From NCBI GenBank assembly GCA_965153355.1, contig OZ231127.1:73222001-73286000 (forward strand): a stretch of DNA of 64,000 nucleotides, read 5' to 3'. Origin of the DNA: Flaccisagitta enflata. Its lineage: Eukaryota; Chaetognatha; Sagittoidea; Aphragmophora. This document shows positions 63,242 to 64,000 of the stretch, piece by piece (position 1 is the first letter of the stretch; each line of letters opens with the position of its first letter). The notes under the pieces were generated by a model. The model did not search any database. It saw nothing but the letters and a program-made list of their open reading frames with translations, and had not been told where the DNA came from. The position numbers were made by a program, and so were the translations under genes.

Positions 63242-64000
63242 ACGGGACGCGCTCGCGTAAGTATGGTTTAATATCGTGGAATCGAAGCTAAGCTGAGCTG
63301 CGGTCGCGCTGAAAAGTTGAATTAAGGAGTTTTCATTAACAAGCGGAGTTAAATGGAACGCTCACCTATATGCCGGTAGACAACTGTACGTCGGTCATTC
63401 GGTACGGTTGATACTTTTTCTGGCTGCATTTGGAGGCAGGTCGTTTGACGAATGAGTATCCGACCGACGATAGAAGGACGAACGGAAAGACAGACGAACT
63501 GGCACGACCTCACACTGCACGGACCTGCTTTGACACGCGAAGAAAACATGATAATACAGTGATACTCTTCTACCATGGACGCTTCTGATCGTGATTTGGT
63601 TAAATCGACAGGCTCCCTCGCTAAGCTCGACAAGCCCTAAAAACTGTCGTATCTCAGTTGTATTTCTCCTTGAACTGTCTTCCGTCACGAACGTTAGTAA
63701 ATAGCGATGCTCTATCCGAGTTGTCATTCCTAAACCGATCTTTCCCTAACTGATTAATCTTCAAAGATTTGTTGGGGAGATTCTGAACGCAAGAAAGAGA
63801 CCAGTCCATTAAAAACGCGAGAGAGGCCAGAGGCAAAAAGGGACGAAGAAAGGGAGAAAAGTTGAAAAAAAAAAACACACGGAGTGGCACAAAAAAAAAA
63901 AAAAAGCTAAAGACGGCTCTGAAGGGTCAAAGGTGAGCGGCTTTAGCAGCAGGATGAGCAGAGAGGTGAGTCGAAAAGTTTTTTGAGGCCGATCCTAGCA
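63242..64000. other. Window end, no gene supported
   Basis: No exon can be closed inside the window. ATGAGCAGAGAG/GTGAGT at 63954 could be a short first coding exon of a gene beyond the edge, but this rests on one start codon and one donor. Confidence 0.3.

Noticed and set aside
63954-63965. Possible four-codon first exon (ATGAGCAGAGAG/GTGAGT)
   Set aside because: Plausible signals, but nothing in the window to join it to.

Overview
The window looks like nuclear DNA of an intron-rich eukaryote, most likely an animal with a repeat-rich genome. Coding sequence is split by GT-AG introns. Microsatellites, minisatellites and short inverted-repeat transposons fill most of the rest, and there are transposon and LINE-like fragments of kinds common in invertebrates. 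There are no prokaryotic operons. The species cannot be named from the sequence alone.

Three gene models can be supported by matching splice signals and codon phase across exons. Gene A (+ strand, 10118-24223, 12 exons, 1,820 residues) encodes a predicted type II single-pass membrane protein. It has a short cytosolic head, one membrane helix, a very long acidic low-complexity region and a more complex charged C-terminal part. Gene B (+ strand, about 24861-31144, 512 residues if the tentative first exon is right) lies directly downstream. It has the same order of parts: an R-E-K-x-x-N-W-N-N motif, a membrane-helix exon entered in phase 2 and left in phase 0, an acidic and Gln-rich stalk, then a basic C-terminus. 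A and B look like tandem paralogues. Gene C (- strand, 59115-54968, tentative 4 exons) is another predicted membrane protein with a long N-terminal head and a short Cys-containing tail. I do not recognise a characterised family for any of the three, so no gene symbols are given.

Layout. 1-10 kb: no gene. It holds a retroelement-like unit with two identical 621-bp terminal repeats (2499-4091), a 1.1-kb TACA-type array, copies of a dispersed repeat with a palindromic end, and a 20-bp minisatellite. 10-24 kb: gene A, whose introns carry five inverted-repeat elements, one with a tRNA-like insert. 25-31 kb: gene B with a 0.7-kb TG array in one intron. 31-41 kb: minisatellites (67, 78, 373 and 81 bp units), ending in a 3.75-kb homogeneous array of about 46 copies of an 81-bp unit. 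42-45.4 kb: very long TC, TTC, GA and CA tracts. 45.4-48.9 kb: a DNA transposon with about 330-bp terminal inverted repeats around a frameshifted gene of the HAF-x-GCDTTS nuclease-like family. 49-54.9 kb: tandem repeats and a LINE C-terminal fragment. 55-59 kb: gene C. 59-64 kb: GA and TTG tracts, a 32-bp minisatellite, and no gene I can support.

The clearest larger pattern is the interplay of genes and repeats. GA tracts begin directly at splice donors, TC tracts serve as pyrimidine tracts before acceptors, pure CAA and AAC tracts encode Gln and Asn runs, and MITEs sit in introns of A, B and C.
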